DNA of 64,000 nt from Stentor roeselii (Eukaryota; Ciliophora; Heterotrichea; Heterotrichida; Stentoridae): contig RSEH01000195.1 of NCBI GenBank assembly GCA_006503475.1, forward strand, positions 26,844 through 90,843, given 5' to 3'. A model generated the notes under the pieces. The model made no database searches. It was given only the letters and a program-made list of their open reading frames with translations, and was not told the DNA's origin. A program made the translations under genes and the position numbers. Every line of letters begins with the position of its first letter. Position 1 is the stretch's first letter. Shown here piece by piece: positions 29,389 through 39,300 of the stretch.

Positions 29389-30885
29389 TTACTTGTTCGC
29401 TGAATGCACTCGAATGTTAGCTTTGCTCGCTCTTGTGTAACGGTTGAACTCTCGCACGCGATCTCCGACAAGACATCTGATAAGGTGAAACAATCCAACA
29501 CTTTCAGCTTCCCCTGGATTTGCCTGGTAGTTATCAGTGATTCTTTTAATTTCTTGATTGCTGAAATCTTTTATAAAATTTTGAGTTTCAACTATCTTTT
29601 CTCTTAAAATACTTATTTGTAAATAATTAGCGTTTGAAATAGAATCTGTTTGATTTAAGTCATCATTGAGGCCGTTAACTGGAGATTTATTGATATCTTC
29701 ACCAATTGATGACTGACTAAGCACTCTGAGTCGATTTCTGATATTTTTATATAGTTCTCTAGTTGTTTTAATGGAATAACTATTCTTTTTTTGCTTGATC
29801 TCTCTTCTTAGAGCTTCAAGTTTAGAAGTGAGACCATCAAGTTCCAAGTCCTTTTCCGATATAACAACTAAAAAATGACATGAGTCCTCATCAAAGAACT
29901 TAGGAAAAGCAGAGACTGGTACACATTCATGCATTTTCCACAAAGACTTAATAATCCATCTCAGTCCATCAGTTCGAATATCTTTCGCATCTTTTAAAGC
30001 TCTGCAGTAAAGCTGAATAAGTTCTTCTCTAAATCCTTTAAGGTTCTTTTTCCCTTCTTGTCTAAGATTTTCAGTTGCTTTTATCGATATCTGTGTTTTC
30101 GAAATGATACTAGTAAGAAATTCCTTGTCATCCTGGTACTTTTTATGCAGATCTTGCTTGACGTGTCTGAATTTTTCTTTTTTGATGAAATACTGACTCT
30201 CTTCTCCAGGCCTGATGAGTTTTTTCTTCCCTTTTTCACTGAAAAGCAATTCCTGGGCTTCACTCAAAGCGATTTCATGCATCTTCTCTTCATGTTTCAA
30301 CTCGACACTCTTCAGTTCTTCTTTAAGTTCTTCAAGTTTCTGTTGATTTTCCTTTAAAAATTCTTTAATTCCTTCAAGTTGTGTACTGACTCTATGAATC
30401 TTCGCTTTAATTCCTTGTTCCATCATTAAATTCGCCTCAGTTATTCTTTTCGCTTCAGCTTCAAAGCTCTTCTTCTTCATCCTCTCAACAGCGACGATGC
30501 TTTGAAAGACATTCGCAACATGTTCAATGTCCATGACAGGTGCAAGGGTAAAAAGGCTATTTTTACCTCTAACAGCTTCAGAGCTTTCTTCCCTGCTTGT
30601 GATTCCTCTTCTAAAAGTAAATTTCTTCCTTAATGGGGACTTTGGTGAGTCATTTCCTTTCCAATCTTCTAGTTTTTTTACAGTTTCTTCTTCATCATCA
30701 ATTCTGATAGTTTTTTTCTGACTTCTTCGGCCCTTTAGCAGGTTTTTCAACTGGTCAGTGTTGCTGAAAGTCTTGTTTTTGCCTCCTGCGACCTGCGGGT
30801 CTTCGACCAGTTCAATGAAAGTCGGAGGTTTGACGAGGATATCGTCGTTCGGGAAAAAAATAGGTTTAAGTTTAACTGTTTTCAT
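29389..30885 (-). CDS. Coiled-coil protein of unknown function (498 aa)
   Basis: The first ~115 residues are basic and probably disordered. Residues about 120-290 are coiled coil (VERMKKKSFEAEAKRI, KLEELKEELKSVELKHEEK). A conserved-looking segment follows at about 290-345 (GFREELIQLYCRALKDAKDI then LRWIIKSLWKMHECVPVSAFPKFFDED), and a second coil at about 350-400. I recall the DIRxDGLxWIIKxLW pattern from ciliate coiled-coil proteins but cannot name a family. The start codon lies only 11 bp from the divergent start of the gene at 30897. Confidence 0.7.
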   Translation of the reverse strand: MKTVKLKPIFFPNDDILVKPPTFIELVEDPQVAGGKNKTFSNTDQLKNLLKGRRSQKKTIRIDDEEETVKKLEDWKGNDSPKSPLRKKFTFRRGITSREESSEAVRGKNSLFTLAPVMDIEHVANVFQSIVAVERMKKKSFEAEAKRITEANLMMEQGIKAKIHRVSTQLEGIKEFLKENQQKLEELKEELKSVELKHEEKMHEIALSEAQELLFSEKGKKKLIRPGEESQYFIKKEKFRHVKQDLHKKYQDDKEFLTSIISKTQISIKATENLRQEGKKNLKGFREELIQLYCRALKDAKDIRTDGLRWIIKSLWKMHECVPVSAFPKFFDEDSCHFLVVISEKDLELDGLTSKLEALRREIKQKKNSYSIKTTRELYKNIRNRLRVLSQSSIGEDINKSPVNGLNDDLNQTDSISNANYLQISILREKIVETQNFIKDFSNQEIKRITDNYQANPGEAESVGLFHLIRCLVGDRVREFNRYTRASKANIRVHSANK

Positions 30886-30896
30886 TGTAAAGTTTA

Positions 30897-31253
30897 ATGA
30901 TTTCAGATGAAGATAAGAAAGATCCTTTTGAACTGATCAATGGTCTACAGCCCAGTGCACAAGTCGACCTTTATCAGTCACTTGATGATATTTTAGAGGA
31001 CTTGAAGAAAACTTTGAATGATATACCACCGCCGAAATGCTCGAAAAAGGAAATTTCAGCAAATTGGGAATTTGTGAAAAGTATCAAAAAAGAGGATATT
31101 TTGGAGTTTGTTAGTATTATCAATAAACTTCCTAGCTCGGCTATACATGAAAAAGTTAAGGAAATTGAACAACTTGCTTTGAGACTTGATATCGCACAAA
31201 CACATGAATTTGAAGAGGGGGATAACATGAAAGTTATGAAGAGGAATGAGTAA
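30897..31253 (+). CDS. Small acidic helical protein (118 aa)
   Basis: The ATG at 30897 opens 118 codons ending at TAA. The protein is acidic and probably all-helical (DPFELINGLQPSAQVDLYQS, ILEFVSIINKLPSSAIHEKV). There is no signal, membrane segment or known domain. It is divergent from the coiled-coil gene, with 11 bp between start codons. Codon composition is coding-like. Confidence 0.6.
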   Translation: MISDEDKKDPFELINGLQPSAQVDLYQSLDDILEDLKKTLNDIPPPKCSKKEISANWEFVKSIKKEDILEFVSIINKLPSSAIHEKVKEIEQLALRLDIAQTHEFEEGDNMKVMKRNE

Positions 31254-31479
31254 TTAGAATAGTTTGGTATCAGATAATTATCTACAATCCAAAAATCTTA
31301 GATTCAGTTCAGAAATGATCAAAATTTAAATATAGACTCTAGAAGCATAAAGAAATCACATTTCTTAAAAACATTGAATTCTGAAGTCAATTCCCAAGTG
31401 CAACACAGAAAAGCCAATAATCCACAATCATCACCAACCTCATAAATCCAATCAAAACCCTATAACCTAAAATAAAATC

Positions 31480-31821
31480 TCATCTAAACCCAATACTATA
31501 AAGAACCATAGCGAAAACCATGACAACCAAAGCCTTAACAAAAAAGCTAAGCCAATCTCCAGCATCCTGCAATTTTTCAACCTTAACCTTCTCCTGCTGA
31601 GGTAACCTGCTACAATCATCCCTTCTCAAATCCTGAACATTCATCTTAATAATTCTTTCAGGACTTATTCCAGCCTTACAAACAGGACAATTAACTTTAC
31701 TCCAATTGACCTTCATCCACTTTTCAATACATTCATCACAAAAGAAATGTCCACAAGGTGTAACAACAGGTTGTAAAGGGTCTTCAAGGCAAATCAAGCA
31801 TTCAAATTTCGATTTTTCCAT
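31480..31821 (-). CDS. RNF5/RNF185-like membrane RING E3 ubiquitin ligase (113 aa)
   Basis: A C3HC4 RING spans residues 8-48 (C8, C11, C23, H25, C28, C31, C45, C48; FECLICLEDPLQPVVTPCGH then CPVC). A C-terminal hydrophobic helix (about 90-110, LSFFVKALVVMVFAMVLYSI) anchors it. RNF5-type ligases sit in the ER membrane and ubiquitinate misfolded proteins for ERAD. It is shorter than animal RNF5 (180 aa) because the linker between RING and anchor is compact. The stop is TGA. It starts 11 bp from the divergent phosphotransferase gene. Confidence 0.85.
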   Translation of the reverse strand: MEKSKFECLICLEDPLQPVVTPCGHFFCDECIEKWMKVNWSKVNCPVCKAGISPERIIKMNVQDLRRDDCSRLPQQEKVKVEKLQDAGDWLSFFVKALVVMVFAMVLYSIGFR

Positions 31822-31832
31822 ATTCCTAATAA

Positions 31833-32915
31833 ATGGTTTACATCCCAGACGACCACCTGCCGAACCTGAGCCATCATCAGTTCAAGTCAACAGGTTATTC
31901 AATCCTCGACCTTTTCCTGAACAAGTTCATTTGGGAGCCGATCGTTCGAGTCCTTCCTCGCTGGCTGGCGCCAAATCTAGTGACAGTCATCGGGATGCTC
32001 TTCATGATGGCCAGTTACTTTATAATGTTGCCTTTTGATGACACTTTCTTGAAGCCTATTCCTGAGAATTTTCTTTATGCTGCAGCATTTTGCCAGTTCA
32101 TGTATCAGACACTTGATGCTTGTGATGGAAAACATGCCAGAAATTTAAAACTCGCTTCGCCACTTGGAATGCTTTTGGACCATGGATGTGATTCGTTGAG
32201 TTGCACGTTTTTTATGCTTGCTGTCATGCAGGGCATGGGACTTGGACTGGATTGGAAGGTTTTCGTGATCTATTCGACTGTGTTCACTGGGTTCTATCTT
32301 ACTCATTGGGAAGAGTATCATACTCATTATCATAGGACTCATATGTTCAACTGGGGAGTCACTGAAGGACAATGGACTAATATCGCGATTTTAACTCTTA
32401 GTGGATATTTCACGAAGTCGTTATGGAGTACTGATGTCTTTGGAATGCAACTTAAGGACTGGCTGATTTTTGGGAATAGTGGAATCGGAATCATCTTAGC
32501 AATTTTTGTCATTTTTAATACGCTTTACAAGTCACCTGGCATTGTTCCATTCTTCAGATTAATGCCATTGATAATGCAAAACATATCCCTTTACCTATGG
32601 TTCAACAACGTCGAAATCTTCCAAAAGTTCGCCCCATGCATTCTAATAACCCACGGCCTGATATACGGCGAGGTATGTTCCAAGTTAATAATATCAAGTG
32701 CAGCCAAGTTAAAATTCCGTTGGTTCCACCTAAATGTATTTCTAGAGTTACTTCTAGTTCTCGAGCTCTCTTTCATTCAGCGTTTACCCCCAGTGACATC
32801 TCTTTACATCTTCGTATTAGTTTCAGTATCCAACTACACCTCATTCGTCTGTTCAATAATTTCCCAGCTCTCAACTTTCCTGAACATTTCTGTCTTCAAA
32901 GTGAAAACCCAATAA
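31833..32915 (+). CDS. Choline/ethanolamine phosphotransferase (CDP-alcohol phosphatidyltransferase, 360 aa)
   Basis: The catalytic CDP-alcohol motif DG-x2-AR-x8-G-x3-D-x3-D is complete: D98, G99, A102, R103, G112, D116, D120. An N-terminal segment (FIWEPIVRVLPRWLAPNLVT) and multiple membrane helices (about eight) match EPT1/CEPT1/CHPT1. The enzyme transfers phosphoethanolamine or phosphocholine from the CDP-alcohol to diacylglycerol in the ER, the last Kennedy-pathway step. Head-group preference cannot be read from the motif. It is followed by the REEP gene after 11 bp and divergent from the RNF5-like gene by 11 bp. Confidence 0.9.
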   Translation: MVYIPDDHLPNLSHHQFKSTGYSILDLFLNKFIWEPIVRVLPRWLAPNLVTVIGMLFMMASYFIMLPFDDTFLKPIPENFLYAAAFCQFMYQTLDACDGKHARNLKLASPLGMLLDHGCDSLSCTFFMLAVMQGMGLGLDWKVFVIYSTVFTGFYLTHWEEYHTHYHRTHMFNWGVTEGQWTNIAILTLSGYFTKSLWSTDVFGMQLKDWLIFGNSGIGIILAIFVIFNTLYKSPGIVPFFRLMPLIMQNISLYLWFNNVEIFQKFAPCILITHGLIYGEVCSKLIISSAAKLKFRWFHLNVFLELLLVLELSFIQRLPPVTSLYIFVLVSVSNYTSFVCSIISQLSTFLNISVFKVKTQ

Positions 32916-32926
32916 TAGGCTAATAA

Positions 32927-33481
32927 ATGGAACAAGTGAACCAGATCATCGAGACTCTCGACAATCACACAAAGCATGTCCCAGGGATTAAAGACATCGC
33001 AGCGAAAGCTGGAGTTTCAGCAGGACATGTTTCACTTGGTCTTATCGGAGTATTGACATGCCTGATGCTGTTGGGGTATGGTGCAGAATTGATCACTGAC
33101 GTCATTGGCATGTTTTACCCGATGTACATGTCGTTCAAGGCACTGGAGACTAAAGGCGCAGAGGATGACAAGGTTTGGCTTACTTACTGGGTGGTCTTCG
33201 CCGTTTGGAAGGTTTTAGATGAATGGGTTTATTTCTTATTCGCTTGGATTCCTTGTTATTACACTGTCAAACTCGCCATGCTTATTTCGTTGTTTCACCC
33301 TCATTATAAATTAGCTGCAAAAATCTATGACCAAGGAATTCGTCCTTTCATTATCAAACATCAACAAGACATCGAAGCCAGCATGACCAAAATGGGAGAA
33401 GTCGCCTCAGTAGCCTCGCAACTCGCCAAAGAAGAAGCTCTGAAGAAAGGAACAGAATACCTGATCTCTTCCCATAAATAG
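32927..33481 (+). CDS. REEP5/Yop1-like (TB2/DP1/HVA22) ER-shaping protein (184 aa)
   Basis: Residues about 40-150 form the TB2/DP1/HVA22 domain: a hydrophobic hairpin (LGLIGVLTCLMLLGYGAELI), YPMYMSFKALETKGAEDDKV, then WLTYWVVFAVWKVLDEW and YTVKLAMLISLFHP. The C-terminal ~40 residues form an amphipathic helix. This family inserts wedge-like hairpins that bend ER membranes into tubules. Length is typical (about 180-190 aa). It starts 11 bp after the phosphotransferase stop with context GCTAATAAATGG. Confidence 0.9.
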   Translation: MEQVNQIIETLDNHTKHVPGIKDIAAKAGVSAGHVSLGLIGVLTCLMLLGYGAELITDVIGMFYPMYMSFKALETKGAEDDKVWLTYWVVFAVWKVLDEWVYFLFAWIPCYYTVKLAMLISLFHPHYKLAAKIYDQGIRPFIIKHQQDIEASMTKMGEVASVASQLAKEEALKKGTEYLISSHK

Positions 33482-33499
33482 TTTAGATTCATAATTCAA

Positions 33500-34324
33500 A
33501 TGAAAAATGGAAATCGTGAAGACTCCCTGCTCATCTCAGGAATCGACTCTTCAACCATTCATCAACGACTCGACTTTTATTCACGTGAGCAGTTTGGAGA
33601 TAGTCGTCTTGACTTAAGCGATTCGCAGGAGTCCGCGATTAAAGTCCAGGAAAGTTTCAGCATCTCTGAGATTTACCGCGACGCTAAAGAAAACTTCGAC
33701 CCGGAGCCTTCGAAAGAAGAAGAAACTAATGATTTTTTTAAGTTGCTTGAAGATAACACAGGAATCAGGCATAAAACTCACTCGAAACTTGATGAAAGTT
33801 CTGTTGTTGGAGAAAATTGTAAGGTTTTGATAAAGGATATTGAAAAAAATGATGCAGAACTTATAAAAAAACAACAAAAAAAGTATTGTAAGGCTTTTGT
33901 TGTACTTCAAGCACATTTTGTCTCTGCGAAAGAAGCATCGGATCGGAAAATCAATATGTTGAATGTGCAGATTCAAGAAGCTAATGCTATGATTAGAGAA
34001 CATAAAGAGTTTGTTAATCGACTTGAAGCGGGAGTTGAACAGAAAATTGAAAGTATTAAAGAAGATGCTTTGAAGAAATTTAAAATTGAAGCTGATAAAT
34101 TGATGCAAAAATTTCAACATCGGGATAATGATTTGAAGAAAATCACAAAAAATAAAATCATTCGGATGAGAAAAGAAATTGATGAACACTCTGAACAGGC
34201 TTTTCGGTCTTTTGACTCATCGAGAGCTAAGAATTCGGAAGACTTGCTGAGGAAGAACTGTGAGATGAGATTGAAACTTGCGTTTTTGCAGGGTGATAGT
34301 CAGAATTCTAGGAATTGTGAATAA
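33500..34324 (+). CDS. Coiled-coil protein of unknown function (274 aa)
   Basis: The first ~90 residues are acidic and Ser-rich. Residues about 105-265 are a long charged helix or coiled coil (VLIKDIEKNDAELIKKQQ, NMLNVQIQEANAMIREHKE, KKFKIEADKLMQKFQHRD). I recognise no family. It starts 18 bp after the REEP stop on the same strand. The second half is markedly AT-rich in codon choice. It could be a cytoskeletal component, but this is only inference from the coil. Confidence 0.65.
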   Translation: MKNGNREDSLLISGIDSSTIHQRLDFYSREQFGDSRLDLSDSQESAIKVQESFSISEIYRDAKENFDPEPSKEEETNDFFKLLEDNTGIRHKTHSKLDESSVVGENCKVLIKDIEKNDAELIKKQQKKYCKAFVVLQAHFVSAKEASDRKINMLNVQIQEANAMIREHKEFVNRLEAGVEQKIESIKEDALKKFKIEADKLMQKFQHRDNDLKKITKNKIIRMRKEIDEHSEQAFRSFDSSRAKNSEDLLRKNCEMRLKLAFLQGDSQNSRNCE

Positions 34325-34964
34325 TTTTAATAATTAAGAGGATTAAAGATTTTAAATAGGTGACTTTGGCTACTTAATTTGATGATTATAGAGGGGATAA
34401 ATGAAGGATTAAGGGTAAAGTTACGTTTTGGATGAGCTATAGTTGATTGGATTAGCCTGTAAGATTGGAGGTTTTTGTGGTACTCACAAATCAGAGGTGG
34501 TTTAGGTATTTTTTCTATAGAAAATAGAATTTATGATTCATTATCGTGTAATTAATGGTCAAAGAGCTAGTCTTAATATTATAGAATCTTATGATTTAGG
34601 TGCTGATAATAGAATTTAAAAATTGGTGAAAATCTATTATTTAGCATAGAATTGTATTTATTCTTATTTTATTAAAGAACAAAAATCTGAACGTGCTGGC
34701 ACTCCTTAAGATTTCTCTAAGCTACGAAATAATTTAAAGCCTAAATTTAAAACTTGAACAACCTATCTAATTTTAAAATTTCACATATAAGGTGAATCTT
34801 TCAGAGATTTATGCACAAAGAAGGCCACTATGGAATATCTTCTATTTATCTTCAAGTGATGTCTGTAGATTCACTTAGAAACTACAAAATTATAGATGAA
34901 ATGAATAAATATTCAGTGATTTCATTAATCTTGGTTCACTTTAATCCCCATCGCGCCTGAGTAG

Positions 34965-35242
34965 CAAACGATAAGAAAATATCGTAAAGAAATACCCAGA
35001 AAATTAGCTGATCTAGATGCACTTCTAAAACAATATAACAAGATATCCTTTAACAGCCAGTTCATGATCTTGAGCGAGTTGAAACTCATTTGTCCAATAA
35101 TGAGACTTTCATTTATTATATCACTTCAGAATCTTCAGAACAGCCAATCAAATCTCGAGTGGCATATTTAAAAGCAAGTCTTTTTACATTTCCTATTAAA
35201 AATCACAAAACTTATATCGAGACTGAGTCATTAGTGATATAA
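34965..35242 (+). pseudogene. Possible frameshifted gene relic
   Basis: Two overlapping plus-strand frames read like pieces of one protein. Frame A (34965-35171) gives RKYRKEIPRKLADLDALLKQ and on. Frame B (35054-35242) gives HDLERVETHLSNNETFIYYI and on, to a TAA. A single frameshift near 35060-35080 would join them. Neither has a start with the usual context. I recognise no family. Chance open frames remain possible in DNA this AT-rich. Confidence 0.22.
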
Positions 35243-36099
35243 AGTCTATTAATCAAAACTCGTAAATGATTTCAAGCTAGAAAATAACTTAAAGACTTGG
35301 CTGGGTCGTTATATGTTTTAATAACAAATTAAAAATCTCAGTCTAAGTCTAGTGTTGCTGTTTTAAGGACTATTTATCAATTTTCAAGTTTATTAATTAA
35401 GTTCCTGGCTAAAGGAATAAGAAAAAAAAGATTATAATAATTCTTCTGATAAATTATTTGTATTGACTCAGAGTTCATAGAAAATATAGAATTTTTAGAA
35501 AAAGTTGAATTCATTTGAGAAGAAATCAGAGTCTCTCAAACGAAAATAGACAGAAATAAGTATTTATTTGAATTTTTGGAATAAACTTGTTTAAAATTAG
35601 ATCGAGAAGCCGAATATTAAGGAAAAAATAATCGAAGAATGATTAAAAGAATTCTTAGTAAGGATGAAATGAAAATACTTATAATTCCATTTTAGATTTT
35701 TAAAAATTTTTGATTATTATAATTGGGCAACTTTTGAAATGAGTCATCATTCCTTCAAAAAATGATTAAATTTAGTAATTTGATGCACATTTTGAAAGCC
35801 TTTAAGATTTTTAAGATTTCAACAAGTTAAACCCTGATAATGCACCCTAATAGCGCCGATAGTGTGATCATACTATTTGACACAGTAATCATGTTGACTC
35901 TATCAGCCGTAATCAGCGAGTAGGTCCACAGTATATAATTAACAAGTTTTATTGGGTATGATAGTTAGATTTGAAACTTATGATCACTTCACCCCTTAGT
36001 TGAGAATAAGGGTTGAACCTTTGTGTTTAATTATCGATTTACTTGAAGAGAAAAATTAAATTATTTTATCCCTTTATCATTTTATTTTAGCTAAACCGA

Positions 36100-36150
36100 T
36101 TACAATCCGAATTGTAAATATGCTTAACTATAAATTGTATTACAATACAA
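36100..36150. promoter_or_regulatory. Pair of inverted repeats with ACAAT/ATTGT half-sites
   Basis: TTACAAT-CCGA-ATTGTAA (36100-36117) and TTGTATT-AC-AATACAA (36135-36150) are two 7-bp-arm inverted repeats that share ACAAT/ATTGT half-sites. They lie about 220-270 bp upstream of the ATPase/cyclase 2 ATG. They could be regulatory, but AT-rich DNA gives such matches by chance. Confidence 0.25.
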
Positions 36151-36371
36151 ACTGAATCACTTAATAAAATAAAGATCTTCAAAAACCATTTCTTTTTCCT
36201 AATCTTTCAAAAACTATCACAGCACATTCAAATAAATAATCTTTCAAAATTTAATTGATCTCTCCATCAAAACGTATTTAATCCTTTCTCAAACTCCCGA
36301 TCATCCTCCCACCAACTTATTTTCAACCCAAAACTTGAAACCTTGCACTTTTTCACTAAGCCATAAATAAA

Positions 36372-39300
36372 ATGCAAAGCCCAGCATTAAAAAAACAAGA
36401 AAAGGAGAACAGCTTTCGAGTTCTAGACTTCTCTAAGCCCCTTCATTCGAGTTATAAATCCAACAAAATCGTATCCCACGGTTCAAATTTCTTTCAACTA
36501 ATTCCAGAAACGATAATCAAAGAGTTCCAAAAAATAGGATACCTAGTGGTGCTTTTTTTAATAATCCTTCAGTTTTTACCTTACAACTCAGAACTTTCAT
36601 TGAAATGGTCGACTTTGTTTCCCTTCCTGCTTCTTTTTTTAGACACATTCACCGAAAACGCCTTTGACGCATATCAACTGAGAGCAGTTGACAAAGAAAA
36701 GAATTTGAAGGAAGTTCAGGTGTTAAAAGACAGTAGTTTTCAATTTATTCATTCTGAAGACGTCCAGGTGGGTGACTTGGTGATTATTTCAAAGGAAGAG
36801 TCAGTTTGTGCAGACATTCTTCTTCTCGCCACAGACACTTCTGAAGAAATCTGCTTCGTTGACATGAAAGAAATCATTGGTGGAAAAGACCTGACAAAGA
36901 GAAAAGTCGTGAAAGAAGTGCAGTCATTTATATCACAAGAAGGACAAGACATCAGCAACCTTCTCAGTCACATTGAAAATATTAAAGTGACTCAACCTTG
37001 TGCTTCTTTTCAGCACTTTTCAGGAAAAATCAAGATGCTGGGAAACCCGAAAGCGATTAAGTTGACTAAAGAAAATTTGATTCTGCGTGAGTCGAAAATC
37101 GTGTCGAATCAATGGGTCGTTGGAATCGTGGTCTATGCAGGAGTCGAAACAAAAGTTATGATAAACTGCATTAAACAGCCCTTACTTGAATTTTCAACTT
37201 TTCATCTCACACTCAACAAAATCATGACCTGCAGCACCTTCGTCTTGCTTTTCCTGGTTTTTATTTCTTTCGGTATCGGCTTCGGCTTCCAAAATGATGA
37301 AAAAAAGACCTGGCATGATGAACTAATCAGTTATTTCTTTGTTTTTTACACTTCTGTCCCGGTTTCTCTGTACTTTTTTCTGAGAATCGTTAAAAATATC
37401 GCAAGAATCTTCAATAATTTGATGCAAAAAGAGGTACATATTAAAGATAGCAAGATTTTTGAAAGTATTGGCAAAGTTGAAATTGTTTTCGCTGGGAAGT
37501 CAGGAGTTTTGACTGAAGATGAGTTGAAAGTTCAAGCTTGCATCTTAAAAAAAAGGATCTGGGTTGATGGCGAGGTTTGCTTGATGCACGGTTTGAAGAC
37601 CTTTAGAAGTTCTGAAGAGTTGTTGAAAGATGATTTGTCTGACTCTTGTGTCGATAGTTTTTTCGAGCTTAATGAATATGTTGAAGGACTTTTCAAGGAT
37701 ATGGAAGAAAAAAAACTGCTTGATTTGACTGACACTGATCTTTTTTACTATGTTCTTTGTATGATGATCTGCAATCACCACTCTCCGAATAAAGAACTCA
37801 GTTTTATTAGTCAGGATGAAAAAATCGTTTTTGAATTCGGAGAAAAACTTGGATTTCAAGTCACTCATCGATCTATCAACTCTGCGATACTTGTTTATTC
37901 TGACTTTGAGTATAAGTTCGACATTCTTGGAACTTGGGGGCTTTACTCTGAACAAGGAGTGAATAAAATCGTCGTTCAAAACAGGGAAACTGGAGAAATA
38001 GTTCTTTTGGTGAAAGGAAAATTCAATCTTATGACTGGCAGTTTTGATTCAAATGATGAAGCTTTGATGATGGAAGACGCGATGAAGCTTAACATCTGTC
38101 AATTTCTCCAAAAAATCGTCTGTGGATATAAAGTTTTAAATGAATCAGAAGCATTTTCTTTCAAATTTGACTATAAAACTGCGAAGCTCTCACCAGTAAA
38201 TGTGGAAGGTAGAATTGCGAACGTTTTTGATAAATATGAAAAAGGGTTGATTTTTCTAGGGATTATAGGAATCGAAAATCCTATAAAATTAGGTGTAAAG
38301 GAAACAATAAGCACTTTAAAACTCGCTGGTATCAAGACCTGGATAGTAACAGGAGACAGTGAAGAAAGTGCTTTACTCACAGGAACTGCGATAGGTTTAT
38401 ATGATAACCAATCAAACATAGTAAAACTCAACAACATCCTATCAACCGGCGAGTGTCTTCACGTTCTTAAATCAGCTGAAAGTCACGAAATCTTTAAAAT
38501 GGAAACTCGAGAACTTCAGTACCCAGTCCAAATAACAGGCTCAGTGGCGATGATCAAAAGTGAGATAAACCTCGACCAAATCACTAACTTCCCCTCAAAT
38601 CCAATCAAGAAAAAAATGACAAGACATCTCCATCGCAGGACAATAAAAAAAAAACACTACCAGATCCACCCAAGTCTTTCAAACATCTCAGATGACTGCA
38701 ACCGAAGAATATCTGACAAGTCTTCAATAAACTTCGTGATGTCAGTTGACGCATCATCATTTGACTTGATTTTAACTTCTGCAATTCTCAAAAAAAAATT
38801 TTTAGTTCTTTTATTGGCGGCCAAAGCCGCCTTTTTTTACTCGATGATGCCAGATCAAAAGGGAAAACTCGTGAATTTCATTAAAAACTCTTACAAGTTT
38901 CGCCCTACTGTTATGGCTGTCGCTGATGGAAACGCTTATTCCGCCATGTTGAGTCAAGCTGATATTGGAGTGAGCATCGGAAATAAAAGTAACAAAGTTA
39001 ACTACTCAGACCGGGCGAAAATAGATCATTTTTTTTCGCTTTCACAGTTAGTTGTTGATATCGGCATTTGGGCTGATTTTCGACTTGCCTGGTTAGTTCT
39101 GTTGTGTTTGTACAAGTCAACTGTGGTTAACACTGTTTTGTTTTTATTTCAAATAAATTCGCAATTTTCTAGCTTTAACCTGGTTTCTTATGACCTTGTC
39201 GTGCTTTTTGATTTATTTGTGACTTCTTTGCCTTTGGTGTTTTTAGGACTTTTTTCGAAGATCTCTGTAACAGAATCGGAAAAGAATTCTTTTTATTCCT

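Larger units (their letters stand above)
34325..36371. other. 2.0-kb AT-rich gene-poor region upstream of ATPase/cyclase 2
   Basis: No intact gene is visible. It contains overlapping coding-like fragments (34965-35242, listed separately), an imperfect palindrome at 35860-35875 (TAGTGTGATCATACTA), two inverted repeats at 36100-36117 and 36135-36150, and a C/A-rich lead into the next ATG. I saw no tRNA boxes. Confidence 0.5.

Noticed and set aside
35860-35875. Imperfect palindrome TAGTGTGATCATACTA
   Set aside because: One mismatch per arm and isolated in AT-rich DNA; not enough to call a site.
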